Shown here: in pieces, positions 45,480-54,222 of the stretch | Numbering within the stretch: the stretch's first letter is position 1 | Layout: the number at the start of each line of letters is the position of its first letter | Assembly: GCF_030930995.1 (NCBI RefSeq) | Contig: NZ_CP133217.1 | Coordinates: 1,054,001-1,118,000, forward strand | DNA length: 64,000 bases | Direction of reading: 5' to 3' | From: Thiothrix subterranea | GTDB lineage: Bacteria > Pseudomonadota > Gammaproteobacteria > Thiotrichales > Thiotrichaceae | Position numbers and translations under genes: made by a program | Notes under the pieces: generated by a model | What the model was told of the DNA's origin: nothing | The model's input: the letters and a program-made list of their open reading frames with translations, nothing else | The model's database searches: none

Positions 45480-45919
45480 GCTTTTTCCACGATAAATATC
45501 ACCCCGTCTACGCCGGTAACACGTACCCGTGTGCCGGAAGGTAGATCGTCACCGTGCACTCGCCAGGCGGTGTCGCCCACGCGCATCGTGCCGCGCCCGT
45601 TGATAATCGCCTCGGTTAGGGTGTATTCCTTGCCGAAGTGACTGTGCAAACGGTTATTGAGATCGGGCGTGTCGGAATGAATATTCGCCTCACTGAAGCG
45701 CGATTTACGCCAGCCAAATACGCTCACCAGCGATACCAGCGCGAAAATCAGGATTTGCCCACTCAGCGGCAACGACGGAATTAGCCACAGGGCGACACCA
45801 GCGACGATCGCGCCAAACCCGAACCACATCACCAGCATCGCGGGAATGAAAATTTCCAGCGCCATGAGCAACACGCCGAAAATCAGCCAATGCCAGAATT
45901 CAAGCTGTTGCACTTCCAT
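45476..45919 (-). CDS. NfeD-family membrane protein
   Basis: This 147-residue protein has an N-terminal membrane pair (LEFWHWLIFGVLLMALEIFIPAMLVMWFGFGAIV, then LPLSGQILIFALVSLVSVF) and a C-terminal OB-fold-like NfeD domain (AIINGRGTMRVGDTAWRVHGDDLPSGTRVRVTGVDGV). NfeD proteins work with SPFH/stomatin proteins in membrane microdomains. The gene overlaps the stop/start of the SPFH gene by one base, the usual nfeD-slipin/QmcA pair. Confidence 0.92.
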   Translation of the reverse strand: MEVQQLEFWHWLIFGVLLMALEIFIPAMLVMWFGFGAIVAGVALWLIPSLPLSGQILIFALVSLVSVFGWRKSRFSEANIHSDTPDLNNRLHSHFGKEYTLTEAIINGRGTMRVGDTAWRVHGDDLPSGTRVRVTGVDGVIFIVEKA

Positions 45920-46794
45920 TAGGTTTTATCCTTCATCGCTTTCCACAACTCGTTAATGCTGCCGATGGAACCCATCAAACCACTGGTATCGAGCGGCATG
46001 AAAATGGTTTTTTGCTGGTTGGAATCGGCAAATTTGCCCAGCGCTTCGACGTATTTTTGCGCCACGAAGTAGTTGAGGGCTTGCACATCACCCTCTGCCA
46101 CGGCTTTGGAAACCATTTGAGTGGCTTTTGCTTCGGCAAGCGCTTCGCGTTCACGGGCTTCCGCACGCAGGAACGCGGCGGTTTTCATGCCTTCGGCTTC
46201 GAGGATTTGCGCTTGCTTTTTGCCTTCGGATTCGGTGATTTGGGCGCGTTTTTGGCGTTCGGCGGTCATTTGCAAGTTCATGGCGCGTACCAGTTCGGCG
46301 GGAGGCTCGATGTCTTTGATTTCGACGCGCAGCACTTTGACGCCCCAAGCGTTGGTGGCTTCGTCCACAATGGTGAGTACCCGTATGCCGATTTCATCAC
46401 GCTTACTCAACAGATGATCAAGCTCCAAACCGCCGCACACCGAACGCAAGTTGGTCATGATCAGGTTCAAAATCGCGTGTTGCAGGTTAGACACTTCATA
46501 CGACGCTTTCGCGGGGTCAAACACTTGGTAGAACACCACGCCGTCAATGTTGACGTTGGCATTGTCGGCGGTAATGACTTGTTGGGGGAGGATGTCGAGC
46601 ACCTGCTCCATCATGTTCACTTTGCGCCCGACGCGGTAGATCATCGGAATGAGTAAGCCCAGACCGGGTTGCATGGTGGTGACATAACGCCCAAAGCGCT
46701 CGACGGTGTAGTTGTAGCCTTGCGGTACCATTTTAACGCCCATGAAGATGAGCGCGGCGATGAAGACTAGGATAGCGATGGCAAATTCAGTCAT
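45919..46794 (-). CDS. SPFH/Band 7 stomatin-like protein
   Basis: This 291-residue membrane protein has one N-terminal helix (FAIAILVFIAALIFMGVKMVPQG) and a band 7 domain with RFGRYVTTMQPGLGLLIPMI...RVGRKVNMMEQVLDIL. A coiled-coil segment follows (AERQKRAQITESEGKKQAQILEAEGMK), and the C-terminus is GSIGSINELW. It resembles QmcA/HflK-type scaffolds that organise membrane domains. It is paired with NfeD, which overlaps its end, and is transcribed as a two-gene operon. Confidence 0.92.
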   Translation of the reverse strand: MTEFAIAILVFIAALIFMGVKMVPQGYNYTVERFGRYVTTMQPGLGLLIPMIYRVGRKVNMMEQVLDILPQQVITADNANVNIDGVVFYQVFDPAKASYEVSNLQHAILNLIMTNLRSVCGGLELDHLLSKRDEIGIRVLTIVDEATNAWGVKVLRVEIKDIEPPAELVRAMNLQMTAERQKRAQITESEGKKQAQILEAEGMKTAAFLRAEAREREALAEAKATQMVSKAVAEGDVQALNYFVAQKYVEALGKFADSNQQKTIFMPLDTSGLMGSIGSINELWKAMKDKT

Positions 46795-46893
46795 GAATAG
46801 CTCCTTGCAGATGCGGTGGATTTGTTGTTGGTATTACGTATTAGTGTAGTCCTGCGAATGGCAAAGGGCGACTATTTCCAGATGAAGATGGGG

Positions 46894-47229
46894 TTACTTT
46901 GGTGCTTGTTGTTTCAGCTCTTGCAGCATGGATTCACGCAAAATCGCATTCAAGCGCGTTTGGTAGCCGCTTCCTTTGGATTTGAGCCATGCCAAAATAT
47001 CGGCATCCAATCTGACGGTGGTGGTTTGTTTGTTGGGGCGGTATAACGGGTTTAAGGCTGCGCGATACCATTCTGCTCCGGGTGCTGCGGGTGGTGCATC
47101 GCTGTAATCAATCGCGGCATCGGGTTTGGCTGCCAAGGTTGCCAGCATTTGCTGTTGTTCGACAGACAATACTGGCAGATTAGCAGGGTCAACTGTTCGC
47201 TTGATGGTACGCTCGTGTTTCGCTTTCAT
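46894..47229 (-). CDS. brnA: BrnA-type antitoxin
   Basis: This 111-residue protein has an acidic-proline-rich N-terminus and a ribbon-helix-helix C-terminus (KQTTTVRLDADILAWLKSKGSGYQTRLNAILRESMLQEL), the BrnA/DUF4415 pattern. It neutralises BrnT and represses the operon. It overlaps the toxin gene by 41 bp, the usual toxin-first order of brnTA. Confidence 0.88.
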   Translation of the reverse strand: MKAKHERTIKRTVDPANLPVLSVEQQQMLATLAAKPDAAIDYSDAPPAAPGAEWYRAALNPLYRPNKQTTTVRLDADILAWLKSKGSGYQTRLNAILRESMLQELKQQAPK

Positions 47230-47473
47230 TGGCTTTTCTCGCTGAAATTAACCGGATGATTTCATCGTCCTGACCGCGCAGGGTGTAGACCACATATAGC
47301 AACGCAGGGTTGACTAGCCCAATGTTTATCCACCTATCCTCATTGTATTGTTCGCGCCCGTCGTAGCGTTCGATTCGCAGTGGGTCAAAAAATACCAAGC
47401 TGGCAAGGTCAAAATTGATGCCGTGTTTGCGTTGGTTGGTGGCATCCTTGGCATCGTCCCACTCAAACTGCAT
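47189..47473 (-). CDS. brnT: BrnT-type ribonuclease toxin
   Basis: I choose the ATG at 47473 (MQFEWDDAKDATNQRKHGINF), with AGGAA six bases upstream; longer reading frames begin with unrelated sequence. The 94-residue product has the BrnT core EWDDAKDATNQRKHGINFDLA and RLISARKANESETRAYH (His, Arg and Lys of the active site). BrnT is a RelE-like RNase that inhibits translation. It is co-transcribed with brnA downstream. Confidence 0.9.
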   Translation of the reverse strand: MQFEWDDAKDATNQRKHGINFDLASLVFFDPLRIERYDGREQYNEDRWINIGLVNPALLYVVYTLRGQDDEIIRLISARKANESETRAYHQANS

Positions 47474-47835
47474 CGTTGTTCCTATGTTACTACAAGTATG
47501 TAAATACTGACAAAGCCAAGTATAGAACGTTTTGTGTCGTAGTACCGCCGTATTGCTACAACTTACTTCAATCATAAAAATAAACATTAAAGAAAAATTT
47601 ATATTGATTGCCATGATTCGTTTGGTAAACTTTACGAGTATCTATGTCATTCGCTGCATGAGATTTGCTATGGAATTGGAAAATGTTACTTCTTGGATCG
47701 AACATCTCAATAAGCCACTTCTAGTTCTCCCGCTGATAAAGAGAAACGTAATGCCTAGTTGAAGCGGCTGGGTGGTTAGATGGTATTTTTCTGATGAAGT
47801 GGAAAACTGAATTTTCATTTCCCGTGGGTATAACT
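47474..47835. promoter_or_regulatory. Gap with candidate BrnA operator (47496-47507)
   Basis: This 362-bp AT-rich gap separates brnT from the glycosyltransferase gene. GTAT-GTAA-ATAC (47496-47507), a short palindrome 23 bp before the toxin start, is a candidate BrnA operator. A short open frame exists at 47532-47762, but its composition and lack of a Shine-Dalgarno argue against coding. Otherwise nothing is visible. Confidence 0.3.
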
Positions 47836-48915
47836 ATGAAACACCTCCTTGTCGACATCTCCGCCCACGGCTTCGGTCACGTGGCGCAAACCTCAGCGGT
47901 ATTAAACGCACTCGATTGCACTAACATCCGCCTCACCATCCGCTCCAGTGCCGCTGAAAAAATGCTGCGCGAACGCATCCGCCATCCCTTCACTTTGATT
48001 TCCTATCAACAGGATGCAGGCATGTTGATGCACGATGCGCTGCGGGTCGATATTGCCGCAAGTATGCGTTGGTATGCCGATTTCCACGCCAATTACGCCG
48101 CTCGCAAAGCGCAAGCCGCGTGTGAACTGGCACAATTGCAACCCGACTTGCTGTTCGCAAATGTGCCGTATCTGAGTCTGGATGCTGCCGGGGAAATCGG
48201 CATACCCGCCATTGCCTTGTGTTCGTTGAACTGGGCAGATGTGTTCCACACCTACTGTGGCGGATTGCCGGGCGCGGCTCAGATTCGTGAGGAAATCTTA
48301 CACGCTTACACGCAAGCCGAATGCTTTCTACAACCCACACCGTCAATGGATATGCACCCCGCCATTCGCACCCAGCCCATTGCTCCCATTGCAGCGCAGG
48401 GCAAACGCAATCCCGCTGGGTTACGGCAGCAATCAGGGTTGCCGGATCATACCCGTTTCGTGTTGGTAGCACTCGGTGGTTTGGGCATGGAATACCCGCT
48501 GGAAAATTGGCCGCGAATCCCCGGCGTTTGTTGGATTTTTCCCGATGTGGCGCTGACACAAGCGCGTGCTGACTTTTTGCCAGCTTCGCTATTCGCCTTG
48601 CCTTATGTGGATTTGCTGGCATCGTGTGATGCGGTGATTACCAAAACGGGCTATGGCACGCAGACCGAAGCGGTCGTCAATCAAGTACCGACTTTATGCA
48701 TTACTCGCCCCGGCTGGCCGGAAGAACCCAATTTACCCGATTGGCACGCGCAACACGGCGAGCTGACACTGATTGATTGGAAAACGCTGCAAACCGGGGG
48801 ATTTACCCATCAGATTCGGGCATTACTGGAAATGCCGTGGCGAAAACCGCTAGTATTCCCTACTGGAGCGCAGCAAGCAGCCGAGCGCCTGCTAAATCGA
48901 ATAACCTCACCCTAA
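47836..48915 (+). CDS. GT-B-fold glycosyltransferase-like protein
   Basis: The ATG at 47836 (MKHLLVDISAHGFGHVAQT) is chosen because GHVAQTSAVLNAL is the usual N-terminal nucleotide-sugar-transferase motif of this group; an ATG 42 bp upstream is possible. The 359 residues form two Rossmann-like halves; the second has VALGGLGMEYPLENWP and KTGYGTQTEAVVNQVPTLCITRPGWPEEPNL, a donor-binding motif similar to MurG-like and UDP-glycosyltransferase proteins. Sugar donor and acceptor are unknown. The downstream small gene starts 12 bp later. Confidence 0.78.
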   Translation: MKHLLVDISAHGFGHVAQTSAVLNALDCTNIRLTIRSSAAEKMLRERIRHPFTLISYQQDAGMLMHDALRVDIAASMRWYADFHANYAARKAQAACELAQLQPDLLFANVPYLSLDAAGEIGIPAIALCSLNWADVFHTYCGGLPGAAQIREEILHAYTQAECFLQPTPSMDMHPAIRTQPIAPIAAQGKRNPAGLRQQSGLPDHTRFVLVALGGLGMEYPLENWPRIPGVCWIFPDVALTQARADFLPASLFALPYVDLLASCDAVITKTGYGTQTEAVVNQVPTLCITRPGWPEEPNLPDWHAQHGELTLIDWKTLQTGGFTHQIRALLEMPWRKPLVFPTGAQQAAERLLNRITSP

Positions 48916-48927
48916 GGAGCAAACACC

Positions 48928-49161
48928 ATGCAAGACGGCATCATTCAAGATGGCATGAAAGGTATTTCCAATATTGTTGATAACCCTTACAAGCATTTGC
49001 AAAAAATCGCGGGTGAACTGGACAGTTACGATACCCGCGACAAAATTGATCGGGTATTGGACGAGTTGGATTTCATCCACGAGCTGATTGACCCCGAAGC
49101 GCAGTCCATGGTGTCACAAGTGACCAAGACGCTGATGGAACGTTACCGTGCACTGGCCTAA
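48928..49161 (+). CDS. Small conserved-looking protein of unknown function
   Basis: This 77-residue acidic, helical protein (MQDGIIQDGMKGISNIVDNPYKHLQKIAGELDSYDTR and more) has no signal peptide, no membrane helix and no motif I recognise. AAGGAG lies eight bases upstream, and it begins 12 bp after the glycosyltransferase gene, so it is probably co-transcribed. The charged pattern (DELDFIHELIDPE) suggests a soluble helical bundle or a protein-interaction partner. Confidence 0.6.
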   Translation: MQDGIIQDGMKGISNIVDNPYKHLQKIAGELDSYDTRDKIDRVLDELDFIHELIDPEAQSMVSQVTKTLMERYRALA

Positions 49162-49267
49162 TTATTGCCAATAAAAAATTTAATCTATTCATAAATAAAA
49201 ATATTTTCATTGACCCTCAGTGGCTTCTTGCTTAAAACGTTTACTTTGAGTAAAGAGTGTCCACCTC

Positions 49268-49996
49268 ATGAGAAAAATCATCCCCCGCGCCGTCAGCGTG
49301 TTGCTGGCGTGTGCTTCGCCTTTTGCCCATGCCGCAGGCTGCCAAACCCTCAGCAGCGACAACTTGCAAGCCAGAGCCAGTGCGTATAAACCCTTGATTC
49401 ACAATGCCGCGACGCAACACGGCGTAAGTTCCAGTCTGGTGAAAGCGGTGATTACGGTGGAAAGTTGTTTTCGTCCTAAAGCGCGTGGCTCGCTAGGGGA
49501 AAAAGGCTTGATGCAACTCATGCCCGCCACGGCACGCCGCTTCAATATTCGCAATGGGTATAACGCCCAGCAAAATATCCACGGTGGCACCCGTTATCTG
49601 GGTTATTTGCAGCAACGCTACAGCGGTGATTTACCGCGCATGGTTGCGGCTTATAACGCAGGCGAAGGCCGCATTAAACCGGGCGGGCGCATTCCGAATA
49701 AAGCGTATGTGAGTAAAGTGATGCAAGCTTACAGCAAATTTTCTGGCAAAAGCGCCAGTGCCGAAGTGAGTGTGAAACAAGCCACGTTCAAAACCCTTGA
49801 AAAATCAGCCGCTAAACGGGTTAGTCACGGCTTGCCTTGGGCGGATTTGCATACCGGCACGTATCAGGTGAAAGCGGGTGATACCGTGTACGAAGCGATG
49901 CGTCAAACCGGCGTGCCGGTCAAAAAATTGGTGCGTTTGAATAACCTGTCCGCGCCTTACACCATCAAGGCGGGACAGGTATTGCAGCTAAATTAA
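49268..49996 (+). CDS. Lytic transglycosylase with LysM domain
   Basis: This 242-residue secreted protein has a signal peptide (cleavage after AHA), an SLT domain with the catalytic Glu in ITVESCFRPKARGSLGEKGLMQLMPATA, the AYNAGEGRI motif, and a C-terminal LysM domain (TYQVKAGDTVYEAMRQTGVPVKKLVRLNNL). It cleaves peptidoglycan glycan strands, like MltC/MltE or SLT70-type enzymes. An AT-rich gap of 106 bp precedes it, with no clear promoter. Confidence 0.9.
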   Translation: MRKIIPRAVSVLLACASPFAHAAGCQTLSSDNLQARASAYKPLIHNAATQHGVSSSLVKAVITVESCFRPKARGSLGEKGLMQLMPATARRFNIRNGYNAQQNIHGGTRYLGYLQQRYSGDLPRMVAAYNAGEGRIKPGGRIPNKAYVSKVMQAYSKFSGKSASAEVSVKQATFKTLEKSAAKRVSHGLPWADLHTGTYQVKAGDTVYEAMRQTGVPVKKLVRLNNLSAPYTIKAGQVLQLN

Positions 49997-49999
49997 GCC

Positions 50000-51088
50000 T
50001 TAGCTATTGTTGCCGCCAAAGCTGGCACGCCCGACGATCAGCGGGTCAGCTTGGCTGATATTGCGAAGATCTTTGCCGGTGTAGTCCATCTTATTCAGCA
50101 CGTAACGCATGGCGTTGAGACGCGCCCGCTTTTTACAGTCTGATTTCACGATAATCCACGGGCATTCCGAGGTGTCGGTGTGGAAGAACATGGCTTCTTT
50201 TGCCTTGCCGTATTCATCCCATTTTTCGAGGGATGCTAAGTCAATCGGGCTAAGTTTCCACTGTTTGAGCGGGTGAATTTCACGCTCTTTAAAGCGACGG
50301 CGCTGCTCTTTGCGGCTGACGGAGAACCAGAATTTAATCAAGTGAATGCCACTGTTCACTAAATGGCGTTCCAATTCCGGGGCTTGGCGCATGAAAGACA
50401 GGTATTCCGCTTCGTTACAGAAGCCCATTACGCGCTCAACACCGGCACGGTTGTACCAAGAGCGATCCATCAGCACGATTTCACCGGCAGACGGTAAGTG
50501 TTGGATATAACGCTGGAAATACCATTGCCCCCGTTCCATTTCGGTGGGCTTTTCCAGTGCCACCACCCGCGCACCGCGTGGATTGAGGTGTTCCATGAAA
50601 CGTTTGATCGCGCCGCCTTTACCCGCTGCATCGCGGCCTTCAAACAGAATCACGACCCGTTGCCCGGTTTCGCGTACCCATGCTTGCAGCTTGAGTAATT
50701 CCACTTGCAGGTGGTATTTCTGTTTTTCGTAAGATTTGCGTGAGAGACGATTTTTGTAGGGGTAAACCGCTGAGCGCCAGTCATCGACCAATTCATCATC
50801 GGGGCTGACGGGCATTCTGGCTTCGTATTTTTGCCAGCGTAACAAGGCGGTCTTGAGGGCTGCGGCATCGTCGGGAGATGCACCTTCCAAAATCGACTCC
50901 AACGCTTTGAAAGCCGCAGCACTATCGGTTGGTCTAGGATCGGTATGCTCCAAAATGTCTTCAGCAGCACTGATTTGGGCATCAGACGCTTCCGCGCTGG
51001 CTTGCAGCACGGCAAACGTTTCGACCGCTTCGGCAGTAATCGGGTCAGTTTCCATCGGTTCGCTTGCGTTAATTTGCTCTTTATCCAT
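50000..51088 (-). CDS. ppk2: Polyphosphate kinase 2 (PPK2)
   Basis: I choose the ATG at 51088 because GGAG lies six bases upstream; an ATG at 51130 is an alternative. The 362-residue product has a PPK2 core: Walker A VILFEGRDAAGKGG near residue 150, GEIVLMDRSWYNRAGVERVMG (Walker B/lid), and FWFSVSRKEQRRRFKEREIHPLKQWKLSP. PPK2 transfers phosphate from polyphosphate to GDP or ADP (or the reverse). The acidic N-terminal part (SEPMETDPITAEAVETF) is longer than in short class I PPK2 proteins. It is last in a strand group with pspA and a yiaAB-like gene. Confidence 0.93.
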   Translation of the reverse strand: MDKEQINASEPMETDPITAEAVETFAVLQASAEASDAQISAAEDILEHTDPRPTDSAAAFKALESILEGASPDDAAALKTALLRWQKYEARMPVSPDDELVDDWRSAVYPYKNRLSRKSYEKQKYHLQVELLKLQAWVRETGQRVVILFEGRDAAGKGGAIKRFMEHLNPRGARVVALEKPTEMERGQWYFQRYIQHLPSAGEIVLMDRSWYNRAGVERVMGFCNEAEYLSFMRQAPELERHLVNSGIHLIKFWFSVSRKEQRRRFKEREIHPLKQWKLSPIDLASLEKWDEYGKAKEAMFFHTDTSECPWIIVKSDCKKRARLNAMRYVLNKMDYTGKDLRNISQADPLIVGRASFGGNNS

Positions 51089-51166
51089 TAGGCACTCCAC
51101 ATTTTTGTCATCAAATTTTAACGTTTCCATGTTAGCAAACCTGGGGCAAACAATTGCTGACAAATG

Positions 51167-51841
51167 TCAGGGCAGCGGGGTGTTGCGCAAGCGTGCCAAC
51201 ACGGCTGCGGCTTGTTCGCGGGCGTGCTGGGCAGGTGGCAAATCGCCGTTGAGGTAAGCATCAATGTCTTGCTGAGCCTGCATTTGGTCGTCAAAAGCAT
51301 CGTGGCGTTGGCGAATACGTTCTAACGAATCCTGCATTCGCGCAAATTTATCGCTGTGAACGTTGGCATGGCGGGAGAGTTTACCGACCGCTTGCTGGGC
51401 GTGTTGGGTCGCTTGCGCCATGCGCAATTCCGCGCGGTAATGTTCCAGCTTATTGGCAGTGCTTTTTAGGGTTTGTAATAGGCGTTGTTCGTAAGTGTGT
51501 AATTGCGCGTGTTGGCGCTGTTGCTGTTCCAGCCGGATTTCGTGTTGGCTGAAATCTTCTGCCAGTGACAGCGCGGCGGCTTCATCGCCTTGTTCGAGGT
51601 GGCGGCGAATCAGTGCCTCTTTCGTTGCCAATTGGATTTTTTGCGCCTCAAGTTGGCGTTGCAGGCGTAATTTGTCAGCCATCACTTGTGCAAGGTGTTG
51701 CTTGGCTTCGCGTAAATGGCTTTCGGATTCGTAAATCTCCTGCCCCAAAATGCGGGTGGCGTTGGCATCGACGGCGGTTTCCAGTACTTCACGAGTGCCA
51801 CCCCGTACCGCAGTGGCGAGTTTTTCGATTAAGTAAAACAT
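51167..51841 (-). CDS. pspA: PspA/IM30-family phage-shock protein
   Basis: This 224-residue, almost entirely helical coiled-coil protein shows the PspA/IM30 pattern (REAKQHLAQVMADKLRLQRQLEAQKIQLATKEALIRRHLEQ, EHYRAELRMAQATQHAQQAVGKL). PspA assembles into oligomers on damaged inner membranes. Neither pspBC nor pspF is adjacent; here it lies downstream of a YiaAB-like membrane protein (14 bp away) and upstream of ppk2. Regulation is therefore probably different from E. coli. Confidence 0.9.
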   Translation of the reverse strand: MFYLIEKLATAVRGGTREVLETAVDANATRILGQEIYESESHLREAKQHLAQVMADKLRLQRQLEAQKIQLATKEALIRRHLEQGDEAAALSLAEDFSQHEIRLEQQQRQHAQLHTYEQRLLQTLKSTANKLEHYRAELRMAQATQHAQQAVGKLSRHANVHSDKFARMQDSLERIRQRHDAFDDQMQAQQDIDAYLNGDLPPAQHAREQAAAVLARLRNTPLP

Positions 51842-51855
51842 GCAGATTGCCTCCC

Positions 51856-52128
51856 TTACTCGGCGTATTCTTTGAGGATTTTGTTGGTTTTGGCTTCGCT
51901 AATGCGATTCAACAAACGTTGTGCTTCGTGCTCATCCCGCAAGGTTTTCGACAGCATAATAGTGGAACTAACAAGAAACAGAGAGTTTAGGGCGAGATAG
52001 CCTTTGGTGAGCAAATTGCCTTCGAGGAAGAAGATAAAAGCTGCCATCCCCACCAGCGCAATGCCGAAAGTGAGTTTGACGAAGAATAACCAGCTACTGG
52101 AGTTGGGCAGGGTGATATTGTCGTTCAT
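51856..52128 (-). CDS. YiaA/YiaB-type two-helix membrane protein
   Basis: This 90-residue protein has two membrane helices (SSWLFFVKLTFGIALVGMAAFIFFL and GYLALNSLFLVSSTIMLSKTL) followed by a charged tail. The sequence WLFFVKLTFGIA...GYLALNSLFL fits the YiaAB family. It probably works with the downstream PspA-like protein at the inner membrane, since the genes are 14 bp apart. Function is unknown. Confidence 0.8.
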   Translation of the reverse strand: MNDNITLPNSSSWLFFVKLTFGIALVGMAAFIFFLEGNLLTKGYLALNSLFLVSSTIMLSKTLRDEHEAQRLLNRISEAKTNKILKEYAE

Positions 52129-52260
52129 GGGGTGTTCCTCTGGTTGCGATTAACGGTTGTTATGCTCTGAGAGGAAGATTAGGGGATGGTTGCGCTTGGC
52201 GCAACGTGAATGGGAGAAGTTGAATCGGGTACGGCTCAGGGTATTGTTAGGCAATACTCA

Positions 52261-53124
52261 TTAGGTGTATTGATGTTTAATTACCCGCAATACATTCCCA
52301 TAATACAAATCCTTACCCGTGCTGGTCTGCATCCACAACTCACGCACCTCGCACTGTTGCGGTTTGAAATACTGATGCGCCAAGCGGGTAATTTCCGCCA
52401 AGCCAATCGTGGGGGAATAGGTGTTGAGAATTAGAAATCCGCGTTGCGTTAACAAGCCTTGCACGCCTTCCAATAACGCTTCCAGCTTATTGTCGAGTTT
52501 CCATTTTTCGCCTTTTTTACCCAAGCCCCACGCGGGCGGATCCATAATAATGCCGTCGTAATGCCGCCCGCGTTTGAGTTCGCGCTCCACGAATTTGAGT
52601 GCATCTTCACGCACCCATTTAATATCCGTCAGTTTGCTGCGCTCCATATTGGAATGCGCCCAGGTCAGCAATGGCTTAACGGAATCGACGTGCAGGGTTT
52701 CCGCGCCGGTTTGTCGAGCGATGCACGATGCTGCGCCGGTATACGCAAACAGGTTGAGAAAGCGGCTTTCAGCGGGCAAGTGTTCCGCAATAAAATCCCA
52801 ATTGCAGCGCTGTTCGGGGAACAGACCAAGGTGTTTGAAACGGGTTAATTCGAGTTGGAAACGCAGCCGCTGGTAGCCGATTTCCCAGCTTGTCGGGGCA
52901 GCGTCGCGTAAGGGATGCCACACGCCGCTGTGCTTATCGGCTTCGATAAATTCCCAATGCGCCAGCGTGTGCCATTCGCTGTGGGGCTTGCCGGGCTTGA
53001 AATAGGCTTGTACTTCGGGGCGAATGGTGAGGATTTTGCCCCAGCGTTCCAGCTTTTTGCCATCGCCTGCGTCGAGCAGTTCGTAGTCATCCCAGCCGTG
53101 GGTGTAGAGGCGTTGTTGCGTCAT
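52261..53124 (-). CDS. SAM-dependent methyltransferase, RlmI-like
   Basis: This 287-residue class I SAM methyltransferase has SRFLNLFAYTGAASCIARQTGAETLHVDS (motif I and following) and DGIIMDPPAWG (motif IV, DPPA), then LLTQRGFLILNTYSP. The DPPA motif indicates an amino-group or base methyltransferase. The closest pattern is the RlmI/RlmKL group of 23S rRNA cytosine or guanine methyltransferases, but the N-terminal PUA domain of RlmI is missing. The start overlaps the stop of the upstream gene by 4 bp. Confidence 0.82.
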   Translation of the reverse strand: MTQQRLYTHGWDDYELLDAGDGKKLERWGKILTIRPEVQAYFKPGKPHSEWHTLAHWEFIEADKHSGVWHPLRDAAPTSWEIGYQRLRFQLELTRFKHLGLFPEQRCNWDFIAEHLPAESRFLNLFAYTGAASCIARQTGAETLHVDSVKPLLTWAHSNMERSKLTDIKWVREDALKFVERELKRGRHYDGIIMDPPAWGLGKKGEKWKLDNKLEALLEGVQGLLTQRGFLILNTYSPTIGLAEITRLAHQYFKPQQCEVRELWMQTSTGKDLYYGNVLRVIKHQYT

Positions 53125-54098
53125 TTAGCGGAAGTCTTGTTGGAAAAAGAGGAACGGTAGGTGGCTAGTTTGTGCAATTGTGCCTCAATCACCCGCTTAC
53201 TGTCATGCACCGGCATCAACGCCAAGGTCGGCAAGCTGTAACGGCTAAGCGTTGTTGATGTCGACGGATTCGCTTTATCGGCGCTTAGCTCGTTCGTAAC
53301 GGGCGGCGCTGTTGGTGGTTGTTCCGCTTGCCGAGGGTTCAGGACAATCGTGGTATCAACGGGCGGTACCGCGGTAGCACTGACAATTTTGCCAATAATT
53401 TCCACCCGTTCTTCTGAGGAAAACTGGGTGATGACATCCAGCACCTTCATGCGTACTTCATGCGTCAGGTGGCGCTCTTCCAGATTGTATTGATGGCATT
53501 GTTTGAGGTGCATAATTTCCACCCTAGAACGCCGCCAGATAAGAAATAAGACGGCTCCCGACCCTGATAACACTAAAATTATCGCGACACCTGCGCCGGA
53601 TACGAGATAAATACGGCTTTCGATGCTTTCTGCTTTTTGTTTTTGCATGGTGGCATCGTGCGTCAATTTCATGCCCAATTGCGCATTATCGGCGGTCAGT
53701 TTTTGCTGGTTAAGGGTGTATTTCGTGGTGGATTCAAGCTGTTTGATGGCAATATCGGCTTGCTGCTTCTGTTGCTCGGCTTGGGTTTTTTGGTTTAATT
53801 CCCATTGTTCGGTGGCAAGTTGCCTCTGAATGCGCAACTGTTCCAATTGTACGTCATGGTTTAAGGTTTGCTGTTGGAGGTAAGTTTGGTAATTGAGTTG
53901 TTGCTGATTCAAGGCCAAATCACGGTCTAAATCGAGTTCTTTTATCTGCACCTCATGCTGTTGCTTATCGTCATCCAATTGCAACTGCATTCTTACTTCA
54001 TCAGCAGTACGTGGCTTATTGTCTTTAATCAAAGCGTAGCCAAGGAAGACGCTAAACAAGCCAATTATAAATATTATAAGCACAGCAATGGGTTTCAT
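53121..54098 (-). CDS. Membrane protein with Gln-rich coiled coil, unknown function
   Basis: The 325-residue protein has an N-terminal membrane helix (residues 3-23: PIAVLIIFIIGLFSVFLGYAL), a long Gln/Leu-rich coiled coil (about 35-160), and a second membrane helix (about 168-190: LVSGAGVAIILVLSGSGAVLF). The C-terminal cytoplasmic-type region of about 130 residues has charged and Pro/Thr-rich parts. I recognise no domain. The coiled coil between two membrane helices would lie in the periplasm. It overlaps the methyltransferase gene by 4 bp (ATGA), so the two are coupled. Confidence 0.6.
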   Translation of the reverse strand: MKPIAVLIIFIIGLFSVFLGYALIKDNKPRTADEVRMQLQLDDDKQQHEVQIKELDLDRDLALNQQQLNYQTYLQQQTLNHDVQLEQLRIQRQLATEQWELNQKTQAEQQKQQADIAIKQLESTTKYTLNQQKLTADNAQLGMKLTHDATMQKQKAESIESRIYLVSGAGVAIILVLSGSGAVLFLIWRRSRVEIMHLKQCHQYNLEERHLTHEVRMKVLDVITQFSSEERVEIIGKIVSATAVPPVDTTIVLNPRQAEQPPTAPPVTNELSADKANPSTSTTLSRYSLPTLALMPVHDSKRVIEAQLHKLATYRSSFSNKTSAK

Positions 54099-54222
54099 AA
54101 ATAGTCTGCGCCAAGGACACTCAAAGTAAAATGAACAAGATGTTTTGGTTTAAAAATACAGAGTATCTCAGTCAATTTCAAGGAAAAATGACTGGTGGAT
54201 ACCACACATTGATCAATGGGCG

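Noticed and set aside
47532-47762. Small protein gene between brnT and the glycosyltransferase gene
   Set aside because: No Shine-Dalgarno, no recognisable sequence, and codon use unlike the neighbours.
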